51,152 nt of DNA from Ascidiaceihabitans sp. (GTDB lineage Bacteria; Pseudomonadota; Alphaproteobacteria; Rhodobacterales; Rhodobacteraceae): the NCBI GenBank assembly GCA_029251465.1, contig JAQXDI010000006.1, forward strand, positions 1-51,152, in the 5' to 3' direction. Shown here piece by piece: positions 34,750 to 43,502 of the stretch (positions within the stretch are counted from its first letter, which is position 1; each line of letters starts with the position of its first letter). The position numbers and the translations under genes were made by a program. The notes below the pieces were generated by a model that saw nothing but the letters and a program-made list of their open reading frames with translations, was not told the origin of the DNA and ran no database searches.

Positions 34750-36029
34750 CAGGCGGCGCGCCGTGCCTGCAACTGCGCCAAACTCGGCGCATTTTCGACC
34801 GGACCGTACAGCGCCAAGGCAGCAGGTGCTTGCCCCGCCATTTTTTCCGCAAAGTCACGCACATCGCCGGTGGTCACTGCATCAATCAGCGACACGGTTT
34901 CCTCAAGCGGTGGGATGCGATCCCAGATCTGAATCAGACGGGCCAAACGTTCGGCGCGATTGGAGGAACTTTCTAGCCCCATCAACAAGCCCGCCTTCAT
35001 TTGCGCACGTGCACGCGCGACTTCGGCAGGTGTCATGTCGGTGGCCGCGCGCTTCATCTCGTCGATCGTGATTTCGGCCAAATCGCCCATCTGCTCAGCA
35101 CTGGTGCCCGCATAAATCGTGGTCATGCCAGTGTCTGCATGCGCGCCTGCTTGGGCAAAAATCGTATAGCACAGGCCACGTTTTTCACGCACTTCCTGGA
35201 ACAATCGCGACGACATGCCGCCGCCCAAGGCGCTGGCGTAGATTTGCGCGATGTAGATGTCATCGTCGCGGTAACCGGGGCTTTCAAAACCGAGTGCAAA
35301 GTGCGCTTGCTCAAGCGTTTTGGACTGACGGAATTCACCACCGGCAAAGCGCGCAGGCAACAAATCAAACGCAGGGGTTGGCGTCATGTGCCCAAACAAC
35401 TTTTCTGCCATCTGCACCAACGCGTCATGATCCACCGCGCCCGCCGCAGACAGGATCATCTGTTCGGGGCCGTAATGCTGACCAACAAAGGCAGACAAAT
35501 CGCTGCGATTGAACGAAGAAACGCGCTCAGCAGGGCCCAAAATCGTGCGGCCCATGGATTGGTCGGGATAGGCTTGGTCCTGCAACCAATCAAAAATCAC
35601 GTCATCAGGCGTGTCCAGCGCTTGACCAATCTCTTGCAAAATCACGCCACGTTCGACTTCGATTTCGGCCTCGTCAAAGACGGGGTTCAGCAGAATGTCG
35701 GCCAACACATCTAGCGCCAAAGGTACGTCGTTTTCCAACACACGCGCGTAATATGCGGTCACTTCGCGACTGGTGTAGGCGTTGATGTAGCCGCCAACAT
35801 CCTCGATGGATTCAGCAATCTGCAACGCGTTGCGGCGGGCCGTTCCTTTGAACGCCATGTGTTCCAAAAAATGCGCGATGCCGTTTTGCTGCGCGGTTTC
35901 ATGACGCGCACCGGCGCCGACCCAAATGCCGATTGTGGCCGAGGCCAAGCCGGGCATGTGTTCGGTGACGATGCGAAAGCCGTTGGACAATTTGTGCTGC
36001 TGCAACGTCGCTGTGTTGGTGGTGGTCAC
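34749..36029 (-). CDS. M16 family zinc metallopeptidase
   Basis: A 426-residue pitrilysin-type peptidase, similar to mitochondrial processing peptidase beta. The inverted zinc motif HxxEH is HFLEHMAFKGT at about residues 48-52, with the distal Glu in EVERGVILQEI. GIWVGAGARHE precedes it. The GTG start overlaps the thrC stop (GTGA). It probably degrades peptides or processes proteins in the cytoplasm, as there is no signal peptide. The gene order thrC-M16-GNAT is common in the Roseobacter group. Confidence 0.93.
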   Translation of the reverse strand: MTTTNTATLQQHKLSNGFRIVTEHMPGLASATIGIWVGAGARHETAQQNGIAHFLEHMAFKGTARRNALQIAESIEDVGGYINAYTSREVTAYYARVLENDVPLALDVLADILLNPVFDEAEIEVERGVILQEIGQALDTPDDVIFDWLQDQAYPDQSMGRTILGPAERVSSFNRSDLSAFVGQHYGPEQMILSAAGAVDHDALVQMAEKLFGHMTPTPAFDLLPARFAGGEFRQSKTLEQAHFALGFESPGYRDDDIYIAQIYASALGGGMSSRLFQEVREKRGLCYTIFAQAGAHADTGMTTIYAGTSAEQMGDLAEITIDEMKRAATDMTPAEVARARAQMKAGLLMGLESSSNRAERLARLIQIWDRIPPLEETVSLIDAVTTGDVRDFAEKMAGQAPAALALYGPVENAPSLAQLQARRAA

Positions 36030-37414
36030 GGGCGGATATGTCCTTTGATATGGCTTTTCAGCGCGTCGAGATCATTTGCAATGCGTGTGACGCGTTCGTC
36101 GCGGTCGTACAAATCGGCCATGCGCGGGGGCAGCGGTGGGCGGATACCGCTGGCGGCCTCGACCGCATCAGGGAATTTCGCGGGGTGCGCAGTGGCAAGC
36201 GTGATCATTGGCGTTTGGCCCGGATTCTGATCCATAGCGACTTTGACGCCGATGGCCGAATGCGGGCACAGCAACTCGCCTGTGGTTTTCAATGTCGATG
36301 TGATCGTAGCCGATGTTTCTTCCTCGGATGCGCGCCCAGAATCGTAGTGATCTTGCAGCACTTGCATGGCACCTTGGCTGACGTCGAAACCGCCTGCTTT
36401 TAGTTCGTCCATTAACTGGACCACAGCACCACCATCACGCCCGTAAGCATCGAACAGGGCGCGCTCAAAGTTCGAGCTAACCTGAATGTCCATCGACGGG
36501 CTGATCGACGGCGTGGTTTCACCTTTGTGATAGCCCTGCCCGCCAAGGCAGCGATGTAGAATGTCGTTTTGGTTTGTCGCCACAACCAAACGGTCAATCG
36601 GCAGGCCCATTTGTTTGGCAATGTAGCCTGCGAAAATGTCGCCAAAGTTGCCTGTTGGCACGGTAAAGCTGACCTTGCGGTGCGGTGCGCCGACGGACAC
36701 AGCCGACGTAAAGTAGTACACCACCTGTGCCAAAACCCGCGCCCAGTTTATCGAATTGACCCCCGCCAAACGCACGCCATCGCGGAATTCAAAGTCGTTG
36801 AACATGTCCTTGAGGCGGGCTTGGCAATCGTCGAAATCACCGTCCATCGCCAGCGCGTGCACGTTGGATTCAGTTGGTGTGGTCATCTGACGGCGTTGCA
36901 CTTCGGAAATGCGGCCATGCGGGTACAGGATGAACACGTCGACATTGTCGAGACCACGGAAGGCCTCAATCGCCGCCGAGCCTGTATCGCCGGACGTCGC
37001 GCCCACAATCGTGACCCGTTCGCCGCGACGGCCCAATGCGGTTTGAAACAGCTGACCGATCAGCTGCATCGCGAAATCTTTGAACGCCAAAGTCGGACCG
37101 TGGAACAATTCGAGCAGGAAATGCCCTTGATCCAATTGCACCAAAGGCGCGCGGGCGGCGTGGCCGAACCCTGCGTAGGCGCGCGCGATGATCTCTTTGA
37201 ATTCCGCGTCTGTGAACACGTCGCCAACAAAGGGGCGCATGACTGTGAACGCAACGTCCTCGTAAGACTTGCCAGCCATATTTGCGATCTGGTCTGCACT
37301 CAGCGTCGGGATCGTTTCAGGCACATACAGCCCGCCGTCACGAGCGAGACCGGTTAGCATTGCGTCTTCGAATGTCAGCGCGGGGGCTTGGCCGCGGGTG
37401 GAGATGTATTTCAC
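36026..37414 (-). CDS. thrC: Threonine synthase
   Basis: A 462-residue PLP enzyme that converts O-phosphohomoserine to threonine. The family start KYISTRGQAPALTFEDAMLTGLARDGGLYVPE is clear. The PLP lysine lies in TLAFKDFAMQ, and the phosphate loop is VGATSGDTGSAAIEAF. It uses a GTG start, 1 bp after the surf1 stop, so it is co-transcribed with the cytochrome oxidase genes. Confidence 0.96.
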   Translation of the reverse strand: MKYISTRGQAPALTFEDAMLTGLARDGGLYVPETIPTLSADQIANMAGKSYEDVAFTVMRPFVGDVFTDAEFKEIIARAYAGFGHAARAPLVQLDQGHFLLELFHGPTLAFKDFAMQLIGQLFQTALGRRGERVTIVGATSGDTGSAAIEAFRGLDNVDVFILYPHGRISEVQRRQMTTPTESNVHALAMDGDFDDCQARLKDMFNDFEFRDGVRLAGVNSINWARVLAQVVYYFTSAVSVGAPHRKVSFTVPTGNFGDIFAGYIAKQMGLPIDRLVVATNQNDILHRCLGGQGYHKGETTPSISPSMDIQVSSNFERALFDAYGRDGGAVVQLMDELKAGGFDVSQGAMQVLQDHYDSGRASEEETSATITSTLKTTGELLCPHSAIGVKVAMDQNPGQTPMITLATAHPAKFPDAVEAASGIRPPLPPRMADLYDRDERVTRIANDLDALKSHIKGHIRP

Positions 37415-37415
37415 G

Positions 37416-38105
37416 TCAAATATCTCTGCTTTGTTTGGTAGGGCTTTGTTTGGTCGGGCGTAAGAAATAGAGGCTCATCAGCAGCCAGATCGCGGCCAGT
37501 GAAAACCAGGTGATTGCATATTGTAAGTGATCGTTTGGAATGCCGACAGTGTCCACGGGAAACGGCGTTATGCGCGCATCGTCAAACGACTTTTCACGCG
37601 CGATCAGCATAATCGGGGCAGTCTCGAGCGTTTTGGCCATCACATCGACGTCACGGGCGAACCAGATGTTCTTGGCGATATCCGGATCAGGCGTGTAGCT
37701 GTCGGTTTCTTGGGGCCATTGCAGGTTGCCGATGATCGTGACGGGGCCGTCGGGTGCATTCGAGATCGTGGCCGAGGCAGGAATAAATCCGCGATCGAGC
37801 AGGATGGACTGGTTCGCCAACTGTAGTTTGCTGATAACACGATACCCCGCGCCCACATCTTTTTTGGACACCAGCACCCGTATGAATTCGGTGCCAACTG
37901 TGCCCGTCGCCGTGACGGACAGATAGCTGTGGTCACCAGAATTTGCGCCAACTGGCAACGCCACAGGGGCCTGAACAATCTGTTCCTGGATTTGGTCAAG
38001 AATGGCTTGTTTCCACGTCAAACGCTGGATCTGCCAAACACCAAGGCTGATCAGGATCCCAGCCCCACCCAGACCAATGCCCAAAAAGAAAATCAAACGT
38101 TTCAT
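37416..38105 (-). CDS. surf1: SURF1 family oxidase assembly protein
   Basis: A 229-residue inner-membrane protein with one helix at each end (LIFFLGIGLGGAGILISLGVWQIQRL and AITWFSLAAIWLLMSLYFL) around a periplasmic domain, the SURF1 layout. GVWQIQRLTWK and LLDRGFIPA are family motifs. SURF1 helps insert haem a into subunit I. The ATG at 38105 is used, since the codon three residues earlier is only TTG. The cytoplasmic tail carries a PTKQS duplication made by a 15-bp tandem repeat. Confidence 0.93.
   Translation of the reverse strand: MKRLIFFLGIGLGGAGILISLGVWQIQRLTWKQAILDQIQEQIVQAPVALPVGANSGDHSYLSVTATGTVGTEFIRVLVSKKDVGAGYRVISKLQLANQSILLDRGFIPASATISNAPDGPVTIIGNLQWPQETDSYTPDPDIAKNIWFARDVDVMAKTLETAPIMLIAREKSFDDARITPFPVDTVGIPNDHLQYAITWFSLAAIWLLMSLYFLRPTKQSPTKQSRDI
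37428..37457. repeat. 15-bp tandem duplication in surf1 tail
   Basis: Two adjacent 15-bp copies, 37428-37442 and 37443-37457, differ at one base (37440 against 37455). Read on the - strand they encode PTKQS twice, just before the surf1 stop. Confidence 0.9.
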
Positions 38106-38196
38106 TGCGCCCAATCATTGCAAAAGACAAAGGCGCACGGAGATACGTGCGCCTTTGTCAGGTTTTAGGGATTTTGCACCGATGTGCAAACTGTTC

Positions 38197-39039
38197 TTAG
38201 ATGCCCCAGAGGTACACAGCAAAGAACAAGAACAACCAAACTACGTCCACAAAGTGCCAGTACCATGCGGCCGCTTCAAAGCCGATGTGACGCTCTGGTG
38301 TAAAGTGACCTTTCATTGCGCGGATCAAGCAGACGGTCAAAAAGATCGTCCCGATCAGAACGTGGAAACCGTGAAAACCGGTGGCCATAAAGAAGTTGGA
38401 ATAGAATTCATCTACACCGAATTCCCAGCCTTCGTGCAGCAAGTGCTGGTATTCGTAGGCTTGCAAGCCGGTGAACAACACACCCAGCACGATCGAAATC
38501 GCAAGGCCGGTGATCAAGTCTTTGCGGTTGTTTTCATGAACCAGCGCGTGGTGCGCCCAAGTCACGGCACAACCAGACAGCAACAACACCAGCGTGTTGA
38601 TCAGCGGCAAGTGCAGCGCGTCAACGGGATAGACAAATGGGGCAACATATTCGGTGCCAAAGTAGTCTTCCATCGGGTAAATCGCGTGTTTGAAGAACGA
38701 CCAGAACCATGCGGAAAAGAACATGACCTCGGAGGTGATGAACAAAATGACGCCGTAGCGCAGACCGATTTGAACAACTGCCGTGTGATCGCCGACTTCG
38801 GATTCGATCACGCATTCGCGCCACCAGCCGAACATCACGTACAGGACGGCAGCCAGGCCGATCAGGAACATCCATGGACCCGACAGTGTGATCGCCTCGA
38901 ACAAGATGGACACGCCACCGTCGTCCGTGCGCATCCAAACGACGCCGCCAAACAGCATGATGAAACCCGCCAGCGCGCCATACAGCGGCCATGTGGACGG
39001 GGTGAGAATGTGGTAGTCGTGGTCTTTTGCGTGGGCCAT
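38197..39039 (-). CDS. coxC: Cytochrome c oxidase subunit III
   Basis: A 280-residue membrane protein with seven hydrophobic helices, typical of subunit III of aa3 oxidase. [33 protein letters not shown] and the end [21 protein letters not shown] with [21 protein letters not shown] are family hallmarks. It stabilises the catalytic subunit I in the inner membrane. Subunit I is not in the window, in agreement with its separate location in many Rhodobacterales. It begins 11 bp after ctaG. Confidence 0.96.
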   Translation of the reverse strand: MAHAKDHDYHILTPSTWPLYGALAGFIMLFGGVVWMRTDDGGVSILFEAITLSGPWMFLIGLAAVLYVMFGWWRECVIESEVGDHTAVVQIGLRYGVILFITSEVMFFSAWFWSFFKHAIYPMEDYFGTEYVAPFVYPVDALHLPLINTLVLLLSGCAVTWAHHALVHENNRKDLITGLAISIVLGVLFTGLQAYEYQHLLHEGWEFGVDEFYSNFFMATGFHGFHVLIGTIFLTVCLIRAMKGHFTPERHIGFEAAAWYWHFVDVVWLFLFFAVYLWGI

Positions 39040-39050
39040 TGAAGCGTCCC

Positions 39051-39641
39051 TCAGTTCAGGTTGGTGTCACTCTCTGTCGCGAGGGCCGCATAGCCTTCGG
39101 GCAGATCGATTTGATAAAATGTATAGCTTAGCGTGATCGTGTGCACGTATTTTCCGTCGCGATCCGCAACGATTTCGGGATCGACATAAAATGTCACTGG
39201 CATCATGACGCGTTCGCCCGCGGCCAAGACCTGTTCTTCAAAGCAGAAGCAGTCGATTTTGTTGAAAAAGCCACCCGCTTGGTACGGGGCAACATTGTAG
39301 CTGGCAGAGCCCGCGATCGGTTTGTTTGTCGGGTTGTAGGCCTCGTAAAATGCGAGCCCGGTTTCGCCGATGCGCAATTCCATCTGGCGGACTTCGGGTT
39401 TGAATTCCCACGGCATGTCTGTGTGCAGGGACGCATCAAAGCGGATCGTGATCGTTTGATCCAAGATGTCTTCGGATCCCACAGTTGCGACTTGGGTGAC
39501 GCCACCAAAGCCCGTGACCCGGCAGAACCAGTCGTAAAACGGGACCGATGCCCACGCCAATCCCGCCATCACAACAACCAAGCCCGCTGTTTGTGCAACG
39601 GTGCGCCCTTTCGGGCTAAGGCGAGACAACGGATTTTTCAC
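39051..39641 (-). CDS. ctaG: Cytochrome c oxidase assembly protein CtaG/Cox11
   Basis: A 196-residue copper chaperone that delivers copper to the CuB site of subunit I. One N-terminal helix ([30 protein letters not shown]) is followed by a periplasmic domain with the copper motif [10 protein letters not shown]. The GTG start overlaps the stop of the small ORF upstream (GTGA). The order ctaB-small ORF-ctaG-coxC is the standard one. Confidence 0.95.
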   Translation of the reverse strand: MKNPLSRLSPKGRTVAQTAGLVVVMAGLAWASVPFYDWFCRVTGFGGVTQVATVGSEDILDQTITIRFDASLHTDMPWEFKPEVRQMELRIGETGLAFYEAYNPTNKPIAGSASYNVAPYQAGGFFNKIDCFCFEEQVLAAGERVMMPVTFYVDPEIVADRDGKYVHTITLSYTFYQIDLPEGYAALATESDTNLN

Positions 39642-39799
39642 TGTGAAACCTCGACCTTTGGCAGCTCGAACGCTCCGGAGGTGATTTTCACATAGGTCAG
39701 CGCCATGATCAGCACGACGAACCCGCCCAGCATCAGGCCAACACCAACGTTGCGGGATTTGCGGCGCTTGTGAATTTCGTGCTCGTGCTTAAGGCTCAT
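39638..39799 (-). CDS. Small single-span protein of the oxidase operon
   Basis: A 53-residue protein. A charged N terminus, MSLKHEHEIHKRRKSRN, is followed by one transmembrane helix (VGVGLMLGGFVVLIMALTYVKI) and a short outside tail. Overlaps of 4 bp at both ends tie it to ctaB and ctaG. Its position matches the small assembly ORF (sometimes called CoxF-like) found between these genes in related bacteria, so a role in oxidase assembly is likely. The name is not certain. Confidence 0.8.
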   Translation of the reverse strand: MSLKHEHEIHKRRKSRNVGVGLMLGGFVVLIMALTYVKITSGAFELPKVEVSQ

Positions 39800-40737
39800 G
39801 ACCAACCACCTAGACCGTAGGGACGCAGAATTGCTTCGGCCAAAATCGCGCCAAAGTGCAAGAACAGGTACCACAGCGACAGTTTAAAAAACTTGCGTTC
39901 AACCAGATAGTCATCCGCGTCTGCAATCACTTCGTCACGTTTCCAGATTGCAAAGGCCCCCTTGAGGAACAGCACGTTCAGGATCACCGCAGCCGCCAGA
40001 TAAATCGGCCCACCAATCGACGTGAACCCAGTTCCGACAGCCAGAACAAACAGCAAAACCGTGTAGATCAGGATGTGACGGCGTGTGGCGGGACGGCCAT
40101 GCGTGACGGTCAACATCGGCACTTGCGCATCGTCGTAGTCATTGCGCATGAACAGCGCCAGCGCCCAGAAATGCGGCGGCGTCCACATAAAGATCAGCGC
40201 AAACATCAGCCACGGTTCAATCGCCATGGACCCCGTCGCCACAACCCAGCCGATCACCGGTGGAAAGGCCCCCGCAGCGCCACCGATAACGATGTTTTGC
40301 GGGGTCGAGCGTTTCAGCCACATGGAATAAACGACAATGTAAAAGAAGATGGTAAAGGCCAACATCGCGCCTGCCAGCAAGTTACCAGCAAGGCACAGCA
40401 TCATCACCGACAGACCGGACAGCGCCACGCCAAGGTTCAACGCCTCCCCCGGGAGAACTTTGCCCGCGGGGATCGGGCGCTTGACCGTGCGTTTCATCAC
40501 GGAATCGATATCTCTGTCCCACCACATGTTTAGCGCACCAGAGGCACCAGCCCCAATTGCGATGAACAGAATGGATGCAAATCCAACGACCGGATGCACG
40601 GAAACTGGGGCGGCAATCAGACCAACAACAGCCGTAAACACAACCAGTTGCATCACGCGTGGCTTCATCAACTCGTAGTAGTCCCGCAAGGACGCCTCCG
40701 GTTGTTCCGTCTGTGCAGTATAGCTGACGTCTGTCAT
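39796..40737 (-). CDS. ctaB: Protohaem IX farnesyltransferase (haem O synthase)
   Basis: A 313-residue UbiA-type prenyltransferase with about nine helices that makes haem O for aa3 oxidase. The Asp-rich motif lies in NMWWDRDIDSVMKRTVKRP, and YELMKPRVMQLVVFTAVVG is the Cox10 start. The ATG at 40737 (MTDVSYTAQTEQPEAS) is preferred over upstream in-frame codons. It lies 84 bp downstream of coxB and overlaps the small ORF by 4 bp. Confidence 0.95.
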   Translation of the reverse strand: MTDVSYTAQTEQPEASLRDYYELMKPRVMQLVVFTAVVGLIAAPVSVHPVVGFASILFIAIGAGASGALNMWWDRDIDSVMKRTVKRPIPAGKVLPGEALNLGVALSGLSVMMLCLAGNLLAGAMLAFTIFFYIVVYSMWLKRSTPQNIVIGGAAGAFPPVIGWVVATGSMAIEPWLMFALIFMWTPPHFWALALFMRNDYDDAQVPMLTVTHGRPATRRHILIYTVLLFVLAVGTGFTSIGGPIYLAAAVILNVLFLKGAFAIWKRDEVIADADDYLVERKFFKLSLWYLFLHFGAILAEAILRPYGLGGWS

Positions 40738-40821
40738 GCGATCACTCTTGTCTGGCGGGCTGTTGGGCTGGCGCAATGGAAAACGACCAAGGGCAAGGTA
40801 TGATCCCTCGCCCTTGTCAAA

Positions 40822-41763
40822 TTAGTTAGAAGCGACGCGCGTCGGCAGCGCGATGCCAGCGTATTCTTCGATCGCGCTGGCCAGCCACGCATCATAGACC
40901 TCTTGCGAGACAACTTTGACGGTGATCGGCATGTAAGCGTGGTCTTTGCCGCACAATTCTGAACACTGGCCAAAGTAGATGCCTTCACGCTCGGCTTTGA
41001 ACCACAGTTCTGCCAAACGGCCAGGGACCGCGTCTTGTTTTACGCCAAACGCCGGGATCGTCCAGGCGTGGATAACGTCTGAACCAGTGACCTGCACAAC
41101 AACTGTTTTGTTCACCGGAATCACGACGGCTGTGTCAGTGGCAAGCAACCATTCATCACGGCTGTAGCCTGCGTCAACCAGCTTGGCTTCCATTGCGGCG
41201 TCCAGAATTTGTGGCGTCACGTCTGCATCTGCAGGGCGCGCGTCTGTGTCCAGCGTGGCCGCAGAGCCCAGCAAGTAGCTGTCGAATTCAAATCCGTGGT
41301 CCACATATTCATGCGTCCAGTACCATTGGTTGCCCGTCGCCTTGATCGTCAGATCAGCCTTTGGAATTTCTTGCTGGTTGAACAGAACCGGCAGGGAATA
41401 CGCCCCAAGAAGAACCAGAATAACAATCGGCGCGATCGTCCAGGTGATCTCGATCCCTGTGTGGTGCGTAAAGGATGCCGCCACCGGATTGCGCTTTTTG
41501 TTAAAGCGGATAATGCACCAGATCATCAGACCCGTTACGAACACGCTGATCACGGTGATGATGATCAACAACAACCAATCAAGGTTTTGCAAATCGCTGG
41601 CGACAGATGTCACAGCTGGCTGAAAGCCCATTTTGCCATCGATTGGCGCGCCGATGATTTCAAGCCCCTCAATCTGAGTGGTGTTTTGCGCCATTGCTGG
41701 CAGCGCCACAAAAGAGGCCATCAAGGTGGCCGTTGCGGCGAATTTGGAAATAAGCTTTTTCAT
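40822..41763 (-). CDS. coxB: Cytochrome c oxidase subunit II
   Basis: A 313-residue subunit carrying the CuA centre. A signal peptide (ends ALPAMA) is followed by two transmembrane helices (LLIIITVISVFVTGLMIWCIIRF and IVILVLLGAYSLPVLF) and the periplasmic cupredoxin domain with IHAWTIPAFG and FGQCSELCGKDHAYMPI, which provides the Cys, His, Glu and Met ligands. It is the first gene of the oxidase block. The 202-bp gap to the divergent tldD contains a perfect FnrL box and a TATGAT -10 candidate (41861-41856, - strand). Confidence 0.96.
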   Translation of the reverse strand: MKKLISKFAATATLMASFVALPAMAQNTTQIEGLEIIGAPIDGKMGFQPAVTSVASDLQNLDWLLLIIITVISVFVTGLMIWCIIRFNKKRNPVAASFTHHTGIEITWTIAPIVILVLLGAYSLPVLFNQQEIPKADLTIKATGNQWYWTHEYVDHGFEFDSYLLGSAATLDTDARPADADVTPQILDAAMEAKLVDAGYSRDEWLLATDTAVVIPVNKTVVVQVTGSDVIHAWTIPAFGVKQDAVPGRLAELWFKAEREGIYFGQCSELCGKDHAYMPITVKVVSQEVYDAWLASAIEEYAGIALPTRVASN

Positions 41764-41908
41764 GTGTCGTCCTGATCTGGTGATCACTATTGATGCCGGA
41801 GTTGACCATTCGCACATTCGCGTACCGGTCGACCGTTGTATTCTTGCAGCTTACAATCATATTCTGACTACAAGATAAAGACATTCAGGCGCGGCAAACG
41901 GACGCTTT

Positions 41909-41922
41909 TTGATCTAAATCAA
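41909..41922. promoter_or_regulatory. Perfect FnrL/FNR box
   Basis: TTGAT-CTAA-ATCAA matches the FNR-type consensus TTGAT-N4-ATCAA exactly. It lies in the coxB-tldD gap, centred about 50 bp before tldD and 152 bp before coxB. The centre is roughly 66 bp upstream of the start point implied by the TATGAT candidate for coxB. An oxygen-responsive effect on the aa3 oxidase genes, tldD, or both is likely. Confidence 0.75.
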
Positions 41923-41965
41923 TCGTAGCGTGCCAATCCGGCCTTAAAAATCAGGAAAACCAAAC

Positions 41966-43387
41966 ATGTCAGAGGCCCCTTTTGCACCGTTCGAAACGCA
42001 TTTGGACCGCGATGCAGCCCTTAAAACGCTGCGCGAAGCGACCGCCGGGGCAGATGACGGCGAATTGTTCCTAGAACGCCGCCGTTCCGAGGCGATGATG
42101 TTTGATGACGGACGTCTCAAAACGGCCAGCTACGATGCATCCGAAGGATTCGGTCTGCGCGCGGTCCGTGGCGAGGTCGCCGGATACGCCCATTCCACAG
42201 AAATTTCCGAGGCCGCGCTGAAACGCGCAACACAAACCGCACGTCTGGCTGTTGGCGCGGGCGGTGGTACATGGGCAGACGCACCTCAGGCCACAAATAC
42301 CAAGCTTTATACCGATGAAGACCCGATTGCGGGGGCCACTTTCCCTGTGAAATTGGACACTTTGCGCGCGATGGACGACTTTGCCCGCTCTTTGGACAAA
42401 CGTGTGTTGCAATGCACAGCCAGCATCGCGGCGTCGTTGCAAGAGGTTGTGATTTTGCGCCCCGAAGGTGGATCCGTCAGCGATATCCGCCCGATGACCC
42501 GCGTGAACGTCTCTGTCATCGTCGAACACAACGGCCGGCGCGAATCAGGATCCGCAGGCGGTGGCGGCCGTGTGGGGCTTGATGGGTTGTTGGATCCTAA
42601 AGACTGGCAGGAAAAAACCCGCGAAGCACTGCGCGTTGCATTAGTCAACCTCGAAGCCGTCCCTGCCCCCGCGGGCGTGATGGACGTGGTGCTTGGGCCC
42701 GGCTGGCCCGGTATTTTGCTGCACGAAGCCATCGGACACGGCCTAGAGGGCGATTTTAACCGCAAAGGATCTAGCGCGTTTGCGGGCCTGATGGGGCAAC
42801 AGATCGCCGCCAAAGGTGTCACTGTTTTAGATGACGGCACGATTCCCGACCGCCGCGGCTCTATTTCTGTGGACGACGAAGGCACAACATCCGCCAAGAA
42901 CACGCTGATCGAAGACGGCGTGCTGGTCGGCTACATGCAGGACCGCCAAAACGCGCGCCTGATGGGGGTTGAACCCACAGGCAACGGGCGGCGCGAAAGC
43001 TATGCACACACGCCGATGCCGCGCATGACCAACACCTACATGCTCGGCGGCGACACCAATCCCGGCGATATCGTCGCTGATCTAAAGGACGGTATTTACG
43101 CCGTCGGATTCGGTGGTGGTCAGGTCGACATCACCAACGGAAAATTTGTGTTCAGCTGCACCGAAGCGTACCGCGTGCGCAACGGCGTGGTCGGCGAAGC
43201 AGTGAACGGCGCGACCCTGATTGGCGACGGCGCAACCGCGCTCAAACAGATTCGCGCCATCGGCAACGACATGGCGCTCGACCCCGGCATGGGCAACTGC
43301 GGCAAGGCTGGACAATGGGTGCCAGTCGGCGTCGGGCAACCAACGCTGATGATTGGCGGGTTAACAATTGGCGGATCGGCGACATAA
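41966..43387 (+). CDS. tldD: Metalloprotease TldD
   Basis: A 473-residue protease of the TldD/PmbA family. The zinc motif HExxxH is in LLHEAIGHGLEGD, and GSSAFAGLMGQQIA and ISVDDEGTTSAKNTLIEDG follow as in TldD. With PmbA/TldE, which is not in the window, it processes modified peptides and degrades some antitoxins. It is divergent from coxB and shares the FnrL box region. Confidence 0.95.
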   Translation: MSEAPFAPFETHLDRDAALKTLREATAGADDGELFLERRRSEAMMFDDGRLKTASYDASEGFGLRAVRGEVAGYAHSTEISEAALKRATQTARLAVGAGGGTWADAPQATNTKLYTDEDPIAGATFPVKLDTLRAMDDFARSLDKRVLQCTASIAASLQEVVILRPEGGSVSDIRPMTRVNVSVIVEHNGRRESGSAGGGGRVGLDGLLDPKDWQEKTREALRVALVNLEAVPAPAGVMDVVLGPGWPGILLHEAIGHGLEGDFNRKGSSAFAGLMGQQIAAKGVTVLDDGTIPDRRGSISVDDEGTTSAKNTLIEDGVLVGYMQDRQNARLMGVEPTGNGRRESYAHTPMPRMTNTYMLGGDTNPGDIVADLKDGIYAVGFGGGQVDITNGKFVFSCTEAYRVRNGVVGEAVNGATLIGDGATALKQIRAIGNDMALDPGMGNCGKAGQWVPVGVGQPTLMIGGLTIGGSAT

Positions 43388-43502
43388 AACCGTCGTTTTG
43401 GCGAAAATACCCGCCAATTTCCCCATAAATAGTGAGGAATTGATTCATTCGTCGTTAACCTCTTTGAATTTATAAAGTTCTCAGCAACGGACGGAGCCAC
43501 GG

